64,000 nucleotides of DNA from CAWCBH01 sp963793785 (GCA_963793785.1 CAWCBH010000003.1:124001-188000); one strand, 5' to 3'; positions 24,712-33,305 are shown, counted from the first letter of the stretch. Notes: generated by a model from the letters alone, not told the origin. Translations and numbers: made by a program.

Positions 24712-24741
24712 GGCCGGCTCAAGCCCGAAAGCGGGCCGGCC
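24712..24741 (-). terminator. Nested hairpin after nrdJ
   Basis: GGCCGGC at 24712-24718 pairs with GCCGGCC at 24735-24741, enclosing a second stem GCCCG/CGGGC with an AAAG loop at 24723-24736. It starts 12 bp after the nrdJ stop and precedes the sigma factor gene on the same strand. There is no T-run, so termination efficiency is uncertain. The rest of this 152-bp gap holds the inverted repeat described separately. Confidence 0.4.
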
Positions 24742-24753
24742 AGCGTACCTACC

Positions 24754-27555
24754 TCAGCCGCAGCCGGTGTTGTTCCCGCAACTGGAGCAGGTGTAACACG
24801 AACCGGTCCGCTGCATCATCCCGCCGCACTGGTCGCAGGCCGGGCCGAGGTCGGTGCCGGCGATCCGCGCCGGCACAACCGGCGGGGTGTCGGTCAGCGC
24901 CGCTGCTGCGGGAACGGCTGCGCCGGCCTGGGCCTCAGCTCCGCCCGAGTGGCCGTTGCCGCCGCCGTTGGAGTGCCCGTTGCCGCCGTTTGGATGCCCG
25001 TTGCCCTCGCCGGCCGCCAGGTCCGCCTCCTTTTGCGCCCGCACCTCGGGGGTGAGGATGCCGAGGTCCTCGAGGTAGTCGGTGTCCTCGATGAAGCGGC
25101 TCGCCAGCCAGCGCATGATGTAGTCGGGCATCGACTTCGCGAACGGGATCTCGGGGTTTTGCGTGATCCCCTCGGGGTCGAAGCGCATGTAGGAGAACTT
25201 CTTCACGAAGACCTCCAGCGGCACGCCGTATTGGAGGCCGATCGAGATCGCGGTCGCGAAGGCGTTCATCATCCCCCGCAGGGTCGAGCCCTCCTTGCCG
25301 ATGTCGGTGAGGAAGATCTCGCCGACCTTGCCGTCCTCGTACTTGCCGGCGGTGATGTAGCCCTCGTGGCCGGCGATCGAGAACTTGTGGGTGATCGACT
25401 CGCGCTCGCGCGGCATCTTCCGCCGCACCGGCTGCGGATCCTCTTCCGCGGCGGCCTCGGCTTGAGCGTCGGTGCGCAGGGCCTGCGCGGTCTTGGAGCC
25501 GTCGCGGTAGATCGCCAGCGCCTTCAGGCCCCCGCGCCAGCCGCGGGTGTAGGCGTCGGCGATGTCCTCGACGCTGGCCGTCTGCGGCAGGTTGACGGTC
25601 TTCGAGATCGCGCCGGAGATGAACGGCTGGGTGGCGGCCATCATGTCGATGTGGCCGGTGTGTGAGATCGCCCGTTCGCCGACGGCGACGTCGAAGACGG
25701 GCAGGTGATCGTCTTGGAGCCCCGGGGCGCCGAGGATCGTTCCACGCTCGGCGATGTGGGCGTTGATCTGCTCGATCTGGGGCTGGCCGTAGCCGAGCGT
25801 GCGCAGCGCCAGCGGCACCGACTGGTTGACGATCGTCATCTGCCCGCCGCCGACAAGCTCCTTGAACTTGACCAGCGAGAAGTCGGGCTCGATGCCGGTC
25901 GTATCGCAGTCCATCAGGAAGCTGATCGTCCCCGTCGGCGCCAGGACCGTCGCCTGGGCGTTGCGGTAGCCGTGCTCCTCGCCCAGCTCGACCGCCTCCT
26001 CCCACTGCTCGCGCGCCGCCGCCAGCAGCTCCTCGCGGACGCCGCCGGCGTCGACCTCATGGGAGGCGTCGCGGTGCATTCGCATCACCGCGTTGTGGGG
26101 CTCGCGGTTGCGGTCGTACTCGTCGTAGGTTCCGATCGCGGCGGCGATCTCCGCCGAGCGCCGGTAGGCGCGGCCGGTCATCAGCGCCGTGATCGCCGCA
26201 GCCACGTTGCGGCCCTCGTCGGAGTCGTAGGGCAGCCCGTCCGACATCAGCAGGGCGCCGAGGTTCGCGTAGCCGAGGCCGAGCTGGCGAAAGGAGTTGG
26301 CGTTGGCGCCGATCTCCTCGGTCGGATAGCTGGAGAAGCCGACGACGATCTCCTGAGCCAGGAAGACGATGTCGACCGCATGCTTGAAGTCCTCGACGTC
26401 GAAGGAGCCGTCCTCGCGGCGGAACCGCATCAGGTTCAGCGAGGCGAGGTTGCAGGCCGAGTCGTCGACGTGCATGTACTCCGAGCACGGGTTGGAGGCG
26501 TTGATCCGCCCCGACTCCGGGCAGGTGTGCCAGCGGTTGATCGTGGTGTCGTACTGGACGCCGGGATCGGCGCAGCGCCAGGCGGCGTCGGCGATCTGGT
26601 TCATCAGCTCGCGCGCCTCGAGGGTCTTGGTCGGCTTGCCCGACGCGCGGGCCAGCAGCTCCCAGTCGTCGCCGTTGTCGACCGCCTGCATGAAGCGGTC
26701 GGTGACCCGGACCGAGTTGTTGGCGTTCTGGTACTGGATCGAGGTGAAGCCCTCGCCGTCGATCGACATGTCGAAGCCGGCGTCGCGCAGGGCCGCGGCC
26801 TTCTCCTCCTCGCGCGCCTTGCACCAGATGAAGCTCTCGATGTCGGGGTGGTCGACGTCGAGGACGACCATCTTCGCCGCCCGCCGCGTCTTGCCGCCCG
26901 ACTTGATCGTCCCGGCCCAGGCGTCGGCGCCGCGCATGAAGCTGACCGGGCCCGAGGCCAGGCCGCCCTTGGACAGCGGCTCCACCGAGCCGCGGATGTT
27001 GGAGAGGTTGATCCCCGAGCCGGAGCCGCCGCGGAAGATCATCCCTTCCTTGGTGTTCCAGTCGAGGATCGACTCCATCGTGTCGTCGACGCTCAAGATG
27101 AAGCAGGCCGAGCACTGCGGCCGCTCCTCGAAGCCGACGTTGAACCAGACCGGCGAGTTGAAGGCCGCCTTCTGGTTGAGCAGGATCGAGGTCAGCTCGG
27201 CCTCGAAGGCCTCGCCGTCGGCCTCGCCTGCGAAGTAGCCCCCCTTCCGCCCCCACTCGGAGATCGTCCCGGCGACGCGACCGATCATCTGCTTGACCGA
27301 GCTCTCGCGCTGCTCGGATCCGAGCTGACCGCGGAAGTACTTCTGGGCGACGATGTTGGTCGCGTTCTGCGACCAGGTCTTCGGAAACTCGACCCCGCGC
27401 TGCTCGAAGGCCGGATCGGCCGGATCGCCGATCACGGCGTCGCGAATCTCCCATTCGACCTCGTCGAACGGGTGGGTCCCTGCGGCGGTGAAATGCCGCT
27501 CGATCGCCAGGCCCTGGCGGGCAGATTCGGTGCGGCTTTCGGCGGTCTTCTGCAT
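24754..27555 (-). CDS. nrdJ: Adenosylcobalamin-dependent (class II) ribonucleotide reductase
   Basis: Converts ribonucleotides to deoxyribonucleotides using a B12-generated thiyl radical; needs no oxygen and no separate small subunit. The ATG at 27553-27555 follows a purine-rich AGGAG site and gives 933 residues. Characteristic stretches are KTWSQNATNIVAQKYFRG, FNSPVWFNVG, FRGGSGSGINLSNIRG, the active-site INASNPCSEYMHVDDSACNLASLNL, and APTGTISFLMDCDTTGIEPDF. The C-terminal cysteine tail (CDQCGGMMQRTGSCYTC and further cysteines) is the redox shuttle plus zinc-like site. Just before it lies an odd N/G/H repeat tract (GNGHPNGGNGHSNGGGNGH). Downstream of nrdR. Confidence 0.96.
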   Translation of the reverse strand: MQKTAESRTESARQGLAIERHFTAAGTHPFDEVEWEIRDAVIGDPADPAFEQRGVEFPKTWSQNATNIVAQKYFRGQLGSEQRESSVKQMIGRVAGTISEWGRKGGYFAGEADGEAFEAELTSILLNQKAAFNSPVWFNVGFEERPQCSACFILSVDDTMESILDWNTKEGMIFRGGSGSGINLSNIRGSVEPLSKGGLASGPVSFMRGADAWAGTIKSGGKTRRAAKMVVLDVDHPDIESFIWCKAREEEKAAALRDAGFDMSIDGEGFTSIQYQNANNSVRVTDRFMQAVDNGDDWELLARASGKPTKTLEARELMNQIADAAWRCADPGVQYDTTINRWHTCPESGRINASNPCSEYMHVDDSACNLASLNLMRFRREDGSFDVEDFKHAVDIVFLAQEIVVGFSSYPTEEIGANANSFRQLGLGYANLGALLMSDGLPYDSDEGRNVAAAITALMTGRAYRRSAEIAAAIGTYDEYDRNREPHNAVMRMHRDASHEVDAGGVREELLAAAREQWEEAVELGEEHGYRNAQATVLAPTGTISFLMDCDTTGIEPDFSLVKFKELVGGGQMTIVNQSVPLALRTLGYGQPQIEQINAHIAERGTILGAPGLQDDHLPVFDVAVGERAISHTGHIDMMAATQPFISGAISKTVNLPQTASVEDIADAYTRGWRGGLKALAIYRDGSKTAQALRTDAQAEAAAEEDPQPVRRKMPRERESITHKFSIAGHEGYITAGKYEDGKVGEIFLTDIGKEGSTLRGMMNAFATAISIGLQYGVPLEVFVKKFSYMRFDPEGITQNPEIPFAKSMPDYIMRWLASRFIEDTDYLEDLGILTPEVRAQKEADLAAGEGNGHPNGGNGHSNGGGNGHSGGAEAQAGAAVPAAAALTDTPPVVPARIAGTDLGPACDQCGGMMQRTGSCYTCSSCGNNTGCG

Positions 27556-27589
27556 CCTCTTCTCTCCTCTGATCAGCTCTGGGGGGTAA

Positions 27590-28048
27590 CTAAGCAGGAT
27601 CGCTTGTGGAGCGGACAGAACCGGCAGCGCCGGAAGCCGCAAATTCCGCTGCCGGACCGGGCAGAGTGCCGGCGAACTGGAGGTAGGCGCCGGCGTCGAG
27701 ACTCCGCAGGTCCTGCAGGCAGAGCTCCCCGATCTGCTCCGCGTCGAGCTCCCCGCCCGCTTTCTCAACTGCCTGTTCCACACGGTCGACCAAGGCCTCG
27801 ACGTCGCCGGCCGATACCGGTCGCTTGTGGGCGGCCCGCAAGAGGGCGGCGCGCAGCTTGACTCGATCGAAGCGCTGGCGGCGGCCGTTGCGCTTGCGCA
27901 CCTGCAGCGGCCCGCGCTCTAAACGCTCCACGGTCGTGAAGCGCTCTCCGCACGAGGAGCACTCGCGCCGCCGGCGCAGAGTGGCGACCGCCTCGGTTCG
28001 GCGCGTCTCCAGGACCCTCGTCGACGATTGGCAGATCGGGCAGAACAC
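27590..28048 (-). CDS. nrdR: Transcriptional repressor NrdR
   Basis: ATP/dATP-sensing repressor of ribonucleotide reductase genes. The reading frame is open far upstream, but the family N-terminus FCPICQSSTRVLETRR begins directly after a GTG at 28046-28048, giving 152 residues. Zinc ribbon cysteines are C3, C6, C30 and C33. The ATP-cone domain follows (VRKRNGRRQRFDRVKLRAALLRAAHKRPVSAGDVEALVDRVEQ). It is followed by nrdJ after 34 bp, the common actinobacterial arrangement. Two repeats resembling NrdR boxes lie upstream, consistent with autoregulation. The last 20 residues are a variable A/S tail. Confidence 0.93.
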   Translation of the reverse strand: MFCPICQSSTRVLETRRTEAVATLRRRRECSSCGERFTTVERLERGPLQVRKRNGRRQRFDRVKLRAALLRAAHKRPVSAGDVEALVDRVEQAVEKAGGELDAEQIGELCLQDLRSLDAGAYLQFAGTLPGPAAEFAASGAAGSVRSTSDPA

Positions 28049-28061
28049 AGAAGAGAGTCTA

Positions 28062-28104
28062 CTAGGTGTAGCGATTCTGTCTTCGCAAAAATCCCTAGAT
28101 GTAG
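28062..28104. promoter_or_regulatory. Tandem NrdR-box-like repeats upstream of nrdR
   Basis: Two near-identical 10-mers, CTAGGTGTAG at 28062-28071 and CTAGATGTAG at 28095-28104, lie 14 and 47 bp upstream of the nrdR start. Their spacing is exactly 33 bp, close to three helical turns. NrdR operators are known to be paired 16-bp partly palindromic boxes about three turns apart, and the second copy extends to a TAGTGT end as in that consensus. They would allow NrdR to control nrdR-nrdJ and perhaps the divergent hemolysin III gene. Confidence 0.65.
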
Positions 28105-28144
28105 TGTTCGCCACGACTCGCCCGTGCCCGGTACCCTTTTTAAG

Positions 28145-28966
28145 ATGGTCGACGACATGCGCAGGGGCGCGGAGCGTGCGGGGGAGCGGTTCAGCGCCGC
28201 TCGCGGATCGATGGGCGAGACGGCGAACGCGGCGAAGGAGGCGATGGGCGAGCGGGCCACTGCTGCCCGCGAGGCGACGGCCGAGAACATCAGCGCCGCC
28301 AGGGACGCCGCCAAGGACGCGGTTGCCGCGATCAAGCCGAAGCTGCGCGGCGTCTCCCACGAGTGGGCCTTCTTCACCTCGCTGGGGCTCGGCGCGGCGC
28401 TGATCATCGCCGCCGACAGCGGCGAGGCGACCCTGGCCGTCGCGATCTACGCCCTCAGCCTCTCCGCCCTTTTCGGGACCAGCGCTCTCTATCACCGGGT
28501 CGACTGGAAGCGGCCGGGGGCCCGCGCCTGGATGCGCCGCCTCGACCACACGATGATCTTCTTCCTGATCGCCGGCACCTACACGCCGTTCGCGCTGCTG
28601 GTGCTCGACGGAACCCTGGCCGATGCTGTCCTCGCCGTGGTCTGGATCGGGGCGATCGCCGGTGCGGTAGTGGAGATGCTGTGGATCGACCACCCGAAGT
28701 GGGTGGGGGCGCTGATCTACCTGGCACTCGGCTGGGTTGCGGTCGCTGCCTTCCCGCAGATGTGGCAGGAGATGGGGCCGACCGGCTTCACCCTGGTGGC
28801 GACGGGCGGCCTGCTCTACACGGTCGGCGCGGTCGTCTACGCGACGCAGCGGCCCAACCCGAACCCGGCGGTCTTCGGTTACCACGAGATCTTCCACTTG
28901 CTGGTGATCGGCGCCGCCGGCTTCCATTTCGCCGCGGTGGCGCTCTACGCGCTGCCGGCCGCCTGA
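28145..28966 (+). CDS. Hemolysin III/PAQR-family membrane protein with helical N-terminal extension
   Basis: 273 residues from ATG 28145. The C-terminal two-thirds is a seven-helix hemolysin III (YqfA/PAQR) domain. Signatures include HEWAFFTSLGLGAALIIAA, FGTSALYHRVDW, RRLDHTMIFFLIAGTYTPFALL and YHEIFHLLVIGAAGFHF, with the metal-binding histidines. Ahead of it are about 65 residues of alanine-rich, charged helix with imperfect repeats (MGETANAAKEAMGERATAAREATAENISAARDAAKDAV), unlike the usual short N-terminus. The extension resembles amphipathic LEA- or apolipoprotein-like helices. Divergent from nrdR. Confidence 0.85.
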   Translation: MVDDMRRGAERAGERFSAARGSMGETANAAKEAMGERATAAREATAENISAARDAAKDAVAAIKPKLRGVSHEWAFFTSLGLGAALIIAADSGEATLAVAIYALSLSALFGTSALYHRVDWKRPGARAWMRRLDHTMIFFLIAGTYTPFALLVLDGTLADAVLAVVWIGAIAGAVVEMLWIDHPKWVGALIYLALGWVAVAAFPQMWQEMGPTGFTLVATGGLLYTVGAVVYATQRPNPNPAVFGYHEIFHLLVIGAAGFHFAAVALYALPAA

Positions 28967-28969
28967 GGC

Positions 28970-29719
28970 TCAGCCGGCGACCGCCGCGGCGCTGCGCTCC
29001 TTGGCCGCCTCGATCAGCGCCAGCACCTCCGCCTCGCGGCCGGAGCGAATCAGCGCCACCGGGTCGGGCTCGCCGTTGACGATTCCCTCGAAGAACTCTT
29101 TGCGGTCCTGGTAGGTGGGAAGGGTCGCCTTGGCCCAGCCCCGGGCGTCGTTGAGGATCACCGCCAGGCGCGAGTAGTCCTCGCCGAACAGCTCGGAGAT
29201 CTCGCGCTTCATCCGCTTCGCCAGCGCCGGCGAGGCGCCGGCGGTCGAGATCGCGATCGCCAGCGGGCCGCTGCGCACGATTGCGGGAAGGATGAAGTTG
29301 CACAGCGGCGGCACGTCGACCACGTTGACCAGCATCGCCCGCTGATCGGCGTCCTCGAAGACGCCGATGTTGACCTCGGAGTCGTCGCTGGCGGCGATCA
29401 CCATGAAGGCGCCCTCGAGATCGCCGGCGCCGGCGTAGCGGCGCTGCTCCCAGGCGATCGAGCCCTCGTCGGCGTAGTCGCGCAGGGTCGGATGGGCCTC
29501 GGGGGCGATCAGGGTCACGTCGGCGTCGCAGGCGAGCAGGCCCTCGACCTTCTCGAGGCCGATCTCGCCGCCGCCGATCACCAGGCAGCGCCGGCCCTTC
29601 AGCTTCAGGCAGGCGATGTAGAAGGGCGTCTCCAGCATGTCGCGGACGCAGGACTGATCGCAGACTCCGCGACGGAACTGGCACACGCAGGGCTTGCCGG
29701 CGTAGGCCTGGGCGGGCAT
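28970..29719 (-). CDS. Precorrin-2 dehydrogenase / siroheme synthase N-terminal domain protein
   Basis: 249 residues. NAD-dependent oxidation of precorrin-2 to sirohydrochlorin is indicated by FYIACLKLKGRRCLVIGGGEIGLEKVEGLLACDADVTLIAP and the later CNFILPAIVRSGPLAIAISTAGASPALAKRMKREI. The uroporphyrinogen methyltransferase half of CysG is absent, so it is Met8-like. The frame starts 27 residues earlier than the usual family start and includes a Cys-rich stretch (C11, C13, C20, C24). An in-frame ATG at 29638 would delete it; neither start has a clear ribosome binding site. Convergent with the hemolysin III gene, 3 bp apart. Confidence 0.86.
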   Translation of the reverse strand: MPAQAYAGKPCVCQFRRGVCDQSCVRDMLETPFYIACLKLKGRRCLVIGGGEIGLEKVEGLLACDADVTLIAPEAHPTLRDYADEGSIAWEQRRYAGAGDLEGAFMVIAASDDSEVNIGVFEDADQRAMLVNVVDVPPLCNFILPAIVRSGPLAIAISTAGASPALAKRMKREISELFGEDYSRLAVILNDARGWAKATLPTYQDRKEFFEGIVNGEPDPVALIRSGREAEVLALIEAAKERSAAAVAG

Positions 29720-29755
29720 GCCGCAAGGGTAGTGCCAGCGGCCCCTAAGCCCCGC

Positions 29756-30253
29756 CTATGGTCGCCGGCGCAATCGGGGTCGACCGCGATTCGGCGTCGT
29801 CAGCGCCAGCGCGCCGCCGAGCAGCAGGGCCAGGCCGGCCAGGGCCGCGAGGGCGATCAGCGGAATCGGCATCGAGGTGTCGGCCTCGGCCGCCCCGATC
29901 GGAGCCCGAGCGGGTGCGATCGCCGGGCCCGGCGACCCGTCGGCGGCGACGATCGTTGCGGTAGCCGGCTCGGCCGGTTCCGGCGGGCCCCGGGCACAGC
30001 CCGCCGCGTGCTGCTCGAGGCCGACGTTGAGGGCGTCGGCGAAGCCCGGCTCATAGGCCTCGACGTCGGCCGGTATCCCGGCCAGCGCCGCGCGAAGATC
30101 CGCCTCCCGGTAGGAGCAGCCGCCGATCACCCCCGATCGCCGGTACTCGTCATAGAGCCGCTGAAAGCCCGCCCGAGGCTGCTGGGCGGTCGCCGCGGCC
30201 GGTCCCGCCGCGAGCAAAGCCGCGAGCAGCGTTGCCAGGAGCCGTCGGCGCAT
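29756..30253 (-). CDS. Secreted, C-terminally membrane-anchored protein of unknown function
   Basis: 165 residues from the ATG at 30251-30253. A signal peptide covers about residues 1-24 (RRRLLATLLAALLAAGPAAATAQQ). The mature part has a small domain with one likely disulfide (GVIGGCSYREADLRAALAGIPADVEAYEPGF and AAGCARG), then a P/A-rich linker. Last come a single membrane helix (PLIALAALAGLALLLGGALAL) and a basic tail. That layout is a cell-surface protein anchored by its C-terminus. No family recognised. Divergent from the O-antigen-ligase-like gene. Confidence 0.65.
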   Translation of the reverse strand: MRRRLLATLLAALLAAGPAAATAQQPRAGFQRLYDEYRRSGVIGGCSYREADLRAALAGIPADVEAYEPGFADALNVGLEQHAAGCARGPPEPAEPATATIVAADGSPGPAIAPARAPIGAAEADTSMPIPLIALAALAGLALLLGGALALTTPNRGRPRLRRRP

Positions 30254-30305
30254 CGCCCGAACCCTAGAGGCCCGAACCGCACCGATTGCCGGCCGGCGAT
30301 CTAGA

Positions 30306-32369
30306 TTGACGCCGCCATGCAAGCAGAGCCCGAACCGCAAGTCGCCGCCGCGGCAAGAGACCGGTGCCGGGGGCTGGTTGCTGCTGTTGCTGATCGCCGC
30401 CGGCGCCTTTGCCGCCTTCTCCGCCGGCGCGATTGCGATTCCGGCCGAGACCCGGCTGCAGGTGGTGATCAGCGTCGCCGGGCTTCTCGGCGCGGCCGGC
30501 CTCGCGGTCGGCTGGCTTCGATGCCCGAGGGCGCCGGTCGCATGGGCGGGGATTGCGCTGCTGGGCGCATTCGCGGTCTGGAGCGCCCTCTCGGTCAACT
30601 GGTCTGCGGCCCCCGACGAGAGCTGGATCGCCGCCAATCGCGCCTTTGCCTATGCGGCGGTGGCGGCGCTGGCGTTGCTCGCCGCCGCCTCGACGCGCCA
30701 GGCGCCCGTCCTGGCGGCAATCGGCCTGGCGGCAGCGGTGCTCTTGGTCGCCGTCTACGCCCTCGGCGGCAAGCTCGTGCCCGGCTTTGCGCTCGGGCCG
30801 CTCGACCTAAATCCGGGAGATCGGTTCGCTCGACTGCGCGAGCCGATCGAGTACTGGAACGCACTCGGGCTGCTCTGCGTGATGGCGGCCCCGGCGCTGA
30901 TCGTGCTCAGCAGCTGGCGCGGGCTCGCCCGGGCGCTGCGGATCGGAGCCCTGCTCGGCTTGGCGCTTGTTCTCCTGACGGCTGCCCTGACCTACTCCCG
31001 CGGGGCGATCATCGCCTACGCCGTTGCTCTGGTCGTCGTCGTCGGAGCCGGGCCGGCGCGGCTGCCGCGGCTTGCGGTCGGGCTCGGGGTTCCGGTCGCG
31101 CTCTCCCCGGCGATGATCGTCGCGTTCGGGCGCGACGACCTCTCCTCCAGCGAGGTGGCGCTGTCGGCGCGCGAGGACGACGGGCTGATCCTCGCCGTCG
31201 TGCTGATCGCGACCCTGGTCGCCCTGGCGCTGGCCGGCCGGCGGCTGATCGCGCTCGAATCGAGGCTCGACTGGACCTCGGCGCGCTCGCACCGGGTCTG
31301 GCGTGGCCTCGGGCTGGCGGCTGTGGCAGCCCTGCTGCTGGGAGTCACGGTGCTGGCGCTGAGCGAGCCCGGGATCTCCGACCGTCTGGACGAGTTCTCA
31401 GAGCCCCAGGGGCGTTCCGGCAACACCCCCGAGCGCCTGATCTCCTCCAACGGCTCCAATCGCTACATCTGGTGGCAGGAGGCGGCCGGCGCCTTCTCGG
31501 ACGAGCCCCTCGCCGGCTGGGGGGCGGGGTCGTTCCCGATCCTGCACTACCTCTACCGGCGCTACGAAGCCCCGGTCCGCAGCGCCCACAGCCTGCCGCT
31601 GCAGCTGCTCGCCGAGACCGGCGTCGTCGGCGCGCTGCTGGGGCTCGGAGGCCTGGGGCTTCTGGGGCTGGCAGGGGTGCGACAGCTCCGTCGCAGCGAG
31701 GGAATCGAGAGATCGGTGCGTTTGGCGCTGCTGGCTTCCGCGGGCCTCTGGGCAGTCCATTCGCTCTACGACTGGGACTGGGAGATCCCGGCGGTGACGT
31801 TGCCGGCACTGATCTCGCTCGGCGTCGCGGCGGTCCCGGTCCCGTCCGCGGGCCCCCGTGCGACTCCAGCCCTCGGTCGCGGCGTCGCCACAGCGGTCGC
31901 AGCAGCAGCGGCCGCAACGGCGGCGCTGGCCCTCGCCGTGTCGGCATTGCTGCCGGCGCTCTCGGAAGGAGAGCGGGTCGACGCCCTCAAGGTCGCGGCC
32001 GCCCCGGCTCCCGCGCTGGACGAGGCCCGGGACACCGCCCGGCAGGCCCATGACCTCAACCCGCTCGGCGTCGGACCGCTCTTCGCCCAGGCGAGCATCG
32101 CGATCGCCGGCGCTGATCTCCCGGCCGCTGTCCGGTACCTGGAACAGGCATCGCGAACGCAGCCCGAGAACTGGCAGGTCTGGGTTCGCCTTGTCGGGCT
32201 TCGGGTCCAGCTCGGCGACCGCCGAGGCGCCCGCGAGGCGCTGCGCCGAGCGAGCGAGACGAACCCGCTGCTGATCGAGCCGGGCGTGCCGTCGGCATTC
32301 GGCAGCCTGATCGAGGTCGGGCTCGGGCCGCCGCGCTCACCGACCGCGTTCGGAACGCCGCCGCCGTGA
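30306..32369 (+). CDS. O-antigen ligase/Wzy-like membrane protein with TPR-like C-terminus
   Basis: 687 residues. About twelve membrane helices span residues 20-470, including the periplasmic loop with NRYIWWQEAAGAFSDEPLAGWGAGSFPILHYLYRR and the RSAHSLPLQLLAETGVVGALLG motif typical of the O-antigen ligase/polymerase superfamily. After a further membrane helix the last roughly 130 residues are helical, with TPR-like repeats (ALDEARDTARQAHDLNPLGVGPLFAQASIAI and PAAVRYLEQASRTQPENWQVW). It likely polymerises or attaches a surface glycan. The start codon is TTG at 30306; a later start is possible. Convergent with the epimerase gene. Confidence 0.82.
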   Translation: MTPPCKQSPNRKSPPRQETGAGGWLLLLLIAAGAFAAFSAGAIAIPAETRLQVVISVAGLLGAAGLAVGWLRCPRAPVAWAGIALLGAFAVWSALSVNWSAAPDESWIAANRAFAYAAVAALALLAAASTRQAPVLAAIGLAAAVLLVAVYALGGKLVPGFALGPLDLNPGDRFARLREPIEYWNALGLLCVMAAPALIVLSSWRGLARALRIGALLGLALVLLTAALTYSRGAIIAYAVALVVVVGAGPARLPRLAVGLGVPVALSPAMIVAFGRDDLSSSEVALSAREDDGLILAVVLIATLVALALAGRRLIALESRLDWTSARSHRVWRGLGLAAVAALLLGVTVLALSEPGISDRLDEFSEPQGRSGNTPERLISSNGSNRYIWWQEAAGAFSDEPLAGWGAGSFPILHYLYRRYEAPVRSAHSLPLQLLAETGVVGALLGLGGLGLLGLAGVRQLRRSEGIERSVRLALLASAGLWAVHSLYDWDWEIPAVTLPALISLGVAAVPVPSAGPRATPALGRGVATAVAAAAAATAALALAVSALLPALSEGERVDALKVAAAPAPALDEARDTARQAHDLNPLGVGPLFAQASIAIAGADLPAAVRYLEQASRTQPENWQVWVRLVGLRVQLGDRRGAREALRRASETNPLLIEPGVPSAFGSLIEVGLGPPRSPTAFGTPPP

Positions 32370-32372
32370 GGG

Positions 32373-33305
32373 TCAGATCGAGTCGAGGGTGATGCGCAGA
32401 CCTTCCTCGAGACCGGTCCGCGGGCGCCACCCCAGCTCCGCCGCCGCCTGGGCGGGGTCGATCGAGATCCGCTGCACCTCGCCGGCGCGAGGATCCGCGA
32501 ACTCGGGTTCGAAGCCGTGGGCCCCGTTCAGGCTCTGCAATCTCTCGATCAGCTCCAGCACGCTCGACTCGCGGCCGGTGCCGATGTTGAGCGGACCCCC
32601 GGCCGTGCCGGTCCCGGCGGCCAGCAGTCCTTCGACGACGTCCCCCACATATATGTAGTCGCGGGTCTGGCGCCCGTCGCCGAACACGGTCGGGCGCTCA
32701 CCGGCGCGCAGCCGGCCGCAGAAGATCGCCACCACTCCGGCCTCGCCGAGCGGGTCCTGGCGAGGGCCGTAGACGTTGCCGAGCCGAAGGCTGACGCCGG
32801 AGAGCCCGTAGAGCCGCTCGTACAGGGCCACGTAGCCCTCGGCGGCGAACTTGCTCTGGCCGTAGGGCGCGAGTGGCTCGGCCGGGGCATCCTCGGCGAG
32901 CGGCAGCGGCTTGCCGTCGCCCTCACCGTAGATCGCGCCCCCTGTGGAGACGAAGACGAAGCGGCCGCCGGCGGCCAGGCGGGCGCCCTCGAGCAGGTTG
33001 GCGGTACCGCCAACATTGATCGCGGCGTCGAAGCCGGGGTCCTCGACCGAGCGCCGCACGTCGATCTGGGCGGCGAGGTGGTAGATCACCTCCGGCGCCT
33101 GCTCGCGGCAGAGGCCGATCACGGCCTCGGTCTCGCGGATGTCCTGCTCGATCAGCCGCGCACCCGCCTCCAGGGCGGGCTCGAGGTTCTGCCGGCGACC
33201 GGTCGAGAGGTCGTCGAGGACCGTCACCTCGTCGCCTCGGGCGAGCAGGGCATCGACGAGGTTCGAGCCGATGAATCCTGCGCCGCCGGTGACCAGTGCC
33301 CTCAT
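32373..33305 (-). CDS. NAD-dependent sugar-nucleotide epimerase (GalE-like)
   Basis: 310 residues from the ATG at 33303-33305; the frame continues 13 codons upstream without family sequence. Extended short-chain dehydrogenase features: NAD motif TGGAGFIGSNLVDALL, DDLSTGRRQNL, YHLAAQIDVRRSVEDP, catalytic serine in FVSTGGAIYGEG, Y-x3-K in PYGQSKFAAEGY, and the GDGRQTRDYIYVGDVV block typical of UDP-glucose 4-epimerase-like enzymes. It probably supplies a UDP-sugar for surface polysaccharide synthesis, in keeping with the neighbouring O-antigen ligase gene. Exact sugar specificity is unknown. Confidence 0.87.
   Translation of the reverse strand: MRALVTGGAGFIGSNLVDALLARGDEVTVLDDLSTGRRQNLEPALEAGARLIEQDIRETEAVIGLCREQAPEVIYHLAAQIDVRRSVEDPGFDAAINVGGTANLLEGARLAAGGRFVFVSTGGAIYGEGDGKPLPLAEDAPAEPLAPYGQSKFAAEGYVALYERLYGLSGVSLRLGNVYGPRQDPLGEAGVVAIFCGRLRAGERPTVFGDGRQTRDYIYVGDVVEGLLAAGTGTAGGPLNIGTGRESSVLELIERLQSLNGAHGFEPEFADPRAGEVQRISIDPAQAAAELGWRPRTGLEEGLRITLDSI

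Noticed and set aside
27556..27589. Cobalamin riboswitch in front of nrdJ
   Set aside because: B12-dependent reductases may have one, but only 34 bp separate nrdR and nrdJ, and the 96 bp before nrdR hold NrdR-type boxes and no B12-box-like structure.
28049..28927. Long upstream extension of the nrdR frame
   Set aside because: NrdR sequence begins exactly at FCPICQ after a GTG; the rest is antisense to the hemolysin III gene.
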